Position numbers and translations under genes: made by a program
The notes under the pieces: generated by a model
Seen by the model: only the letters and a program-made list of their open reading frames with translations
Told to the model about the DNA's origin: nothing
Databases searched by the model: none
In this document: positions 6,400 through 9,961 of the stretch, in pieces
Numbering within the stretch: the first letter of the stretch is position 1
Layout of the letters: the number at the start of each line of letters is the position of its first letter
Assembly: GCA_947462175.1 (NCBI GenBank)
Contig: CANHOE010000072.1
Span: 1 to 9,961, forward strand
Length of the DNA: 9,961 nucleotides
Direction: 5' to 3'
Source of the DNA: Burkholderiales bacterium
Lineage (GTDB): Bacteria > Pseudomonadota > Gammaproteobacteria > Burkholderiales > Burkholderiaceae_C

Positions 6400-8676
6400 A
6401 TGAGCGAAACCGTCAAGTCCTATGCGCCCAAGGCGCCCAGCGTGGAAGAGATTGCGCTGATCAAGAAGTTCCTCAACGACACCACCCTGTTCCTCGGGCC
6501 CGATCCCGAGATCATGACCAAGCATGACCTGATGCCGCGCAGTGCTGCCGAAGACGCCGCCATCGCGAAGGTCAGCGACGCGCGCACCATCGCCAAGATC
6601 CGCGATCGCATCCAGGCCGGTTGCGACGAGGGCTTCGAGATGGTCGAGCAGATGGGCGCAGCGCCCGGTGCCAAGTGGGGCGACCTGATCACCGGTGTGT
6701 ATTCGGCCGCGGGCGATCTGGCCATCGCCAGCTCTGGCGGCGTGCTGGTGTTCTCGGCGCTGGTGCACCACCCGATCAAGTTCATCATCAAGAACTGGGT
6801 CAACGACCCGACGGTGGGCGTGCGCGAGGGCGATGGTTTCATCCACAACGACTCGCGCTACGGCAACATCCACAACACCGATCAAAGCATGATCGTGCCG
6901 ATGTTCCACCAGGGCAAGATCATCTGCTGGGTGGCCTGCACGGTGCACGAGGGCGAGAACGGCGCCATCGAGCCGGGTGGCATGCCGTCGATGGCGGAAA
7001 GTCCGTCGGACGAAGGCCTGAAGATGTGCCCGTTCCGGGTCGTCGAAAACTACCAGATCAAACGCGACATCCTGACTTTCCTGCAGAACTCGGTGCGTGA
7101 ACCGAAGCTGCAGTACGAGGACATGAAGGTCAAGCTGTTTGCTTGCCTGCGCATCAAGCAGCGCATCGAGGAAACTATCCGCACCGACGGCCCCGAGTCG
7201 CTGATCTCGACGCTGCGGCTGTCGATGGAAAACGTGCGTACCGAGGTCAAGCGCCGCATCAGTGAGTGGCCCGACATGACGGTGCGCACCTACATCATTC
7301 AGGACTCGACGCTGCGCGAGAACTGCGTGGTGAAGATCAACTGCCAGCTCACCAAGACCGGTGACCGGTTGATCTTCGACTTCCGCGGCTCCAGCCCTGA
7401 ATTCACGAATCGCGCCACCAACACCATCCTCGCCGGTCTCAAGGGGATGCTGTCGCAGGTGTTCCTGAATTATGTGTGGCCCGATCTGCCTCGCAGCCAG
7501 GCTACCTTTGCGCCGATCGAGGTCGTCACCGACCCGCATTCGATCGTCAACAGCTCGTATGACGCACCGAACTCGCAAAGCTTGATGTCGATCTTCACTG
7601 GCTTCACCGCCGGCCAGCACGCGGTAGCGAAGTTCCTCTACAGCTGCCCAGAAAAGTACACGAAGGTTCACGCACCGACCTTCAACATGATCAACACCTT
7701 CATCTGGGGCGGTGTCAGCCAGCACGGAGAGATTCTCGGCAACCTGTGCGCTGACCTCAACGGCATGGGTGGCGGTGCGCGCTCCGACATGGACGGCGAA
7801 CACGCGCTGGCACCGATCTTTGCCAACATGGCTGACATCGGCGAGCAAGAACTGAACGAAGAGGACGTGCCCTTCCTGCAACTGGTGTCCAAGAAAATGA
7901 CGATGGACGCCATTGCCCCGGGCAAATACCGCGGCGGGCAGGGTTACACGATGATTGTGGCTACCAAGGACAGCGAACAGTGGGGCTTCATGACCACGAC
8001 ACAAGGCGCCAAGATTCCACCCATCCAAGGTCTGTTCGGGGGCTACGCCTGCGGGACGTATCCACTCTCTAAGGTGAAGGGCGTCGACGTCTACAAGGTG
8101 TTGCTGGATCAGCCTGATCGTTTCAAGCACTCTATCGCCGAGATCATGAACGAGCGTCCGTTCGAGAGCGCGACCTACACCACCCACCACATGGGCATGG
8201 GTTTCGAGATCTCGAAGCGTGGCGAGCTGTTCATGATTTCGCAGGGCGCGGGCGCCGGCTATGGTGACCTCCTGGAACGCGACCCGGCGGCCGTGGTCCG
8301 CGACATCGAGGAAGGCCTGATGTCACAGGGCGTGGCCGCGCGCTTGTACAAGGTGCAGTTCGATCCGGTCACGCTGGCCATCGACCATGCGGCCACCAAC
8401 GGCTTGCGCGCCAGCGAGCGCAAGGCCCGCATCGCACGCGGCGTGCCGTACAAAGACTTCGTCAAGACCTGGAACAAGCCGAAGCCGCCATCACTGTTCC
8501 AGTTCTTCGGTTGCTGGGGCGACGATGTGGGTACGCTCTACATGGGCAGCCCGGACATCACCCGCGATGCCAACTCGCCGAAGCCGAATTACATGCGCCA
8601 CCCGAAGGACGTGCGCATCGAGGAACTGGAAGCACGGCTGGCGGCGCTGGGGGCCTTGAAGGAAGAGAAACAGTGA
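6400..8676 (+). CDS. HyuB-like carboxylating subunit (acetone carboxylase alpha / ApcD-like)
   Basis: This 758-aa (about 84 kDa) hydantoinase B/oxoprolinase-family protein is presumably where activated ketone and activated bicarbonate are joined. The family core is visible: GDGFIHNDSRYGNIHNTD (about 145-161), then the PMFHQGKIICWVACTVHEGE and EPGGMPS segments. C-terminally there are GKYRGGQGYTMIV, TTTQGAKIPPIQGLFGG and ISQGAGAGYGDLLERDP. His158, Asp161 and His183 have the same spacing that I recall for the Mn ligands of acetone carboxylase (His150, Asp153, His175), so a catalytic metal site is likely. The usual HyuB wording LNDPY...H is replaced by HNDSRYGNIHN, as in ketone carboxylases rather than hydantoinases. 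It starts 44 bases after the previous gene, and its stop overlaps the next start (GTGA). Confidence 0.87.
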   Translation: MSETVKSYAPKAPSVEEIALIKKFLNDTTLFLGPDPEIMTKHDLMPRSAAEDAAIAKVSDARTIAKIRDRIQAGCDEGFEMVEQMGAAPGAKWGDLITGVYSAAGDLAIASSGGVLVFSALVHHPIKFIIKNWVNDPTVGVREGDGFIHNDSRYGNIHNTDQSMIVPMFHQGKIICWVACTVHEGENGAIEPGGMPSMAESPSDEGLKMCPFRVVENYQIKRDILTFLQNSVREPKLQYEDMKVKLFACLRIKQRIEETIRTDGPESLISTLRLSMENVRTEVKRRISEWPDMTVRTYIIQDSTLRENCVVKINCQLTKTGDRLIFDFRGSSPEFTNRATNTILAGLKGMLSQVFLNYVWPDLPRSQATFAPIEVVTDPHSIVNSSYDAPNSQSLMSIFTGFTAGQHAVAKFLYSCPEKYTKVHAPTFNMINTFIWGGVSQHGEILGNLCADLNGMGGGARSDMDGEHALAPIFANMADIGEQELNEEDVPFLQLVSKKMTMDAIAPGKYRGGQGYTMIVATKDSEQWGFMTTTQGAKIPPIQGLFGGYACGTYPLSKVKGVDVYKVLLDQPDRFKHSIAEIMNERPFESATYTTHHMGMGFEISKRGELFMISQGAGAGYGDLLERDPAAVVRDIEEGLMSQGVAARLYKVQFDPVTLAIDHAATNGLRASERKARIARGVPYKDFVKTWNKPKPPSLFQFFGCWGDDVGTLYMGSPDITRDANSPKPNYMRHPKDVRIEELEARLAALGALKEEKQ

Positions 8677-9545
8677 GTGGGCCATTCGCTGAAAGACTGC
8701 CCGATGCCGCAGGCAAGGGATCGATACGCGTCTGGCTGAAATCATCGGCTTACACCCGGCGTCTGTTGCTGGGCGAGGCCGGCGACCCGTGGGTCTCGGG
8801 TGCGCATTACCTGGCCTATTTCTCTCAGGCCCACGGGCTATTGAAGCCCGACGTCGCAGTGCTGGAAGTCGGTGAGTTGTACGACGCCTGGAACACGGCC
8901 AACAGCGGTGCTCTCGTGGCGTCGCTGGGCAACCGGCGCAAGCCGGTGACCGCGTTGCGCAAACTGCTCGAAGCCGAGTCGCCCCGCAAGCTGCTGGCCG
9001 AAGTGGTCGAGGCCGTGCTCGCCAACCTTCGCGGACAGACGCCGCTGGTGTTGTCGCTACCGTCGCCGCGACGCTGGGTCAACCACGCCAACCGCCTGAC
9101 CGGCAGCACCGACATCGAGGTGACCGCCGACGATGCGGAAGACGCGTCGATGTACCTGACCGACCTGATCCGCAGTGTGTCGGCATTCCCGATTTCAGGA
9201 CTGCTGCTGGAAGAAGGACGCGATGGCACGGACTTCAGCGCCGAAGACCTCACGCGCTACACCTCGATCGTCAACGTCGTGCGCCATTACCGCTGGTCGC
9301 TGGCGCTGCGCTTGCCGAACGACGCACAGCCAGCCGCTGAGACGCTGGCGGATTTCGATGCGGTGATTTCTCCTGCCATCGAGGCCGCAGGCACAGCGGC
9401 CCTGGGCCGTGACATCAGCGCCGCATTTGCCAGCGGCGCCGCGGTGTCGCCTTTGCAAGGCAGGCAGTTCTACTTTGCCGAGATCGACCCAGGCTCGCGT
9501 CCGGAATCTGTGCTGGAGACCGTGGCCCGGTTGCGCGGTGGTTGA
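8673..9545 (+). CDS. Unrecognised 31-kDa protein in the position of the acetophenone carboxylase epsilon subunit (ApcE-like)
   Basis: This 290-aa soluble protein has no motif I recognise with confidence. In acetophenone carboxylase the fifth gene encodes a 34-kDa epsilon subunit that falls off the core during purification but is needed for activity; size and order fit. The alternation of hydrophobic strands (PDVAVLEVGELYD, TPLVLSLPSPRRW, ISGLLLEEGRD, WSLALRL, FDAVISP) with helices suggests an alpha/beta barrel, vaguely like uroporphyrinogen decarboxylase or MetE folds. This is a guess from pattern only. GTG 8673 overlaps the previous stop and has AAGGAAG at 8659-8665 as ribosome binding site; the frame stays open farther left, but only as a shadow of the preceding gene. 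No signal peptide or membrane segment is seen. Confidence 0.7.
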   Translation: MSGPFAERLPDAAGKGSIRVWLKSSAYTRRLLLGEAGDPWVSGAHYLAYFSQAHGLLKPDVAVLEVGELYDAWNTANSGALVASLGNRRKPVTALRKLLEAESPRKLLAEVVEAVLANLRGQTPLVLSLPSPRRWVNHANRLTGSTDIEVTADDAEDASMYLTDLIRSVSAFPISGLLLEEGRDGTDFSAEDLTRYTSIVNVVRHYRWSLALRLPNDAQPAAETLADFDAVISPAIEAAGTAALGRDISAAFASGAAVSPLQGRQFYFAEIDPGSRPESVLETVARLRGG

Positions 9546-9961
9546 TTCGGCACGTGCGCCGGTGGACCGGATTCCGGTCAACCTGCTCACCGGCTTTCTG
9601 GGCTCAGGCAAGACCACCCTGCTGAACCACTGGGTTCACTTGCCGGTGATGTCCGGCGTGGCGGTGCTGGTCAACGAGTTCGGCGAGGTCGGCATCGACC
9701 ATCACCTCGTCGACACCGTTGACGAGCAGATGGTGCTCCTCGATTCCGGTTGCCTGTGCTGCGCGATGCAGGGCGACCTGATAGGTGCCTTGAAAAACCT
9801 GGCACTGCGCGCCTCGAGGCGGGAGATCGCGCCGGTCACCCGCGTCATCATCGAAACCAGCGGCCTCGCTGATCCGGTGCCTGTGCTCTACACGCTGATG
9901 GAAGACAACTTCGTCGCAGCGCGTTATGCCTGTGATGGTGTCGCCACGGTGGTTTCTGCCA
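9538..9961 (+). CDS. CobW/COG0523-family metallochaperone GTPase, N-terminal part (runs off window)
   Basis: These G3E GTPases bind Zn, Co, Fe or other metals and are thought to deliver them to client proteins at the cost of GTP. The 141 visible codons contain the P-loop GFLGSGKTT (19-27), the switch-like NEFGEVGIDHHLV, the defining metal-binding CxCC as CLCC (72-75), and ETSGLADP (106-113). The likely GTG start at 9538 overlaps the end of the previous gene by eight bases (GTGGTTGA), implying translational coupling; GTG 9562 is an alternative. No good ribosome binding site is visible. Co-translation with a complex that has a cysteine zinc knuckle and a probable His/Asp metal site suggests a dedicated metal-loading role, but this is inferred. 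The C-terminal domain lies outside the window. Confidence 0.9.
   Translation, partial: MVDSARAPVDRIPVNLLTGFLGSGKTTLLNHWVHLPVMSGVAVLVNEFGEVGIDHHLVDTVDEQMVLLDSGCLCCAMQGDLIGALKNLALRASRREIAPVTRVIIETSGLADPVPVLYTLMEDNFVAARYACDGVATVVSA

Noticed and set aside
6175..8190. Minus-strand open frame of 671 codons across the HyuB-like gene
   Set aside because: It runs across two real genes and the gap between them, and its translation has the His/Arg/Val-rich look of an antisense shadow.
1792..9545. Hydantoinase or 5-oxoprolinase operon
   Set aside because: A zinc-knuckle acetone-carboxylase-gamma-type subunit, two HyuA-like genes and the epsilon-like gene fit ketone carboxylases, and no hydantoin racemase, carbamoylase or permease gene is present in the window.

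Overview
The window is GC-rich, reads entirely on the + strand, and looks like a chromosome segment of a betaproteobacterium, most likely in or near the Burkholderiales. The main evidence is the ribosomal block at the left edge (the last codons of rpsF, then priB, rpsR and rplI) and the close fit of S18 and L9 to betaproteobacterial forms. This assignment is made from memory of those families, not from a search.

Layout. Positions 1-1162 hold the housekeeping rpsF-priB-rpsR-rplI operon, closed by a strong intrinsic terminator at 1209-1258. A roughly 630-base intergenic region follows. Its left half holds only an unconvincing small ORF. Its right half holds a perfect FNR/ANR-type palindrome (TTGATCCGGATCAA, 1663-1676) with a -10-like hexamer exactly where a class II FNR promoter would have one. 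From 1792 to the window end there is one tightly packed operon: a short HyuA-like subunit (645 aa), a small zinc-knuckle subunit (133 aa), a second HyuA-like subunit (711 aa), a HyuB-like subunit (758 aa), a 290-aa unrecognised protein, and the start of a CobW/COG0523 metallochaperone GTPase that runs off the window.

Interpretation. The order and sizes (about 70, 15, 78, 84 and 31 kDa) match the five-subunit acetophenone carboxylase (Apc) of Aromatoleum aromaticum much better than the three-subunit acetone carboxylase. In the Apc model, two ASKHA-fold kinase subunits activate the ketone (as an enol phosphate) and bicarbonate (as carboxyphosphate). The HyuB-like subunit joins them, the small zinc protein is structural, and a loosely bound epsilon subunit is needed for activity. 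Here both HyuA-like proteins keep their ATP-site glycine motifs. The HyuB-like protein keeps an H-x2-D...H triad with the spacing I recall for the Mn site of acetone carboxylase.

The substrate cannot be read from the sequence. Acetophenone, a hydroxyacetophenone, acetone/butanone or another methyl ketone are all possible. No CoA ligase is visible. The most interesting points are the likely oxygen-responsive control by an FNR-family regulator, the translationally coupled CobW GTPase (a candidate dedicated metal-loading factor), and the position of this catabolic operon directly behind rplI, where dnaB often lies in related genomes.
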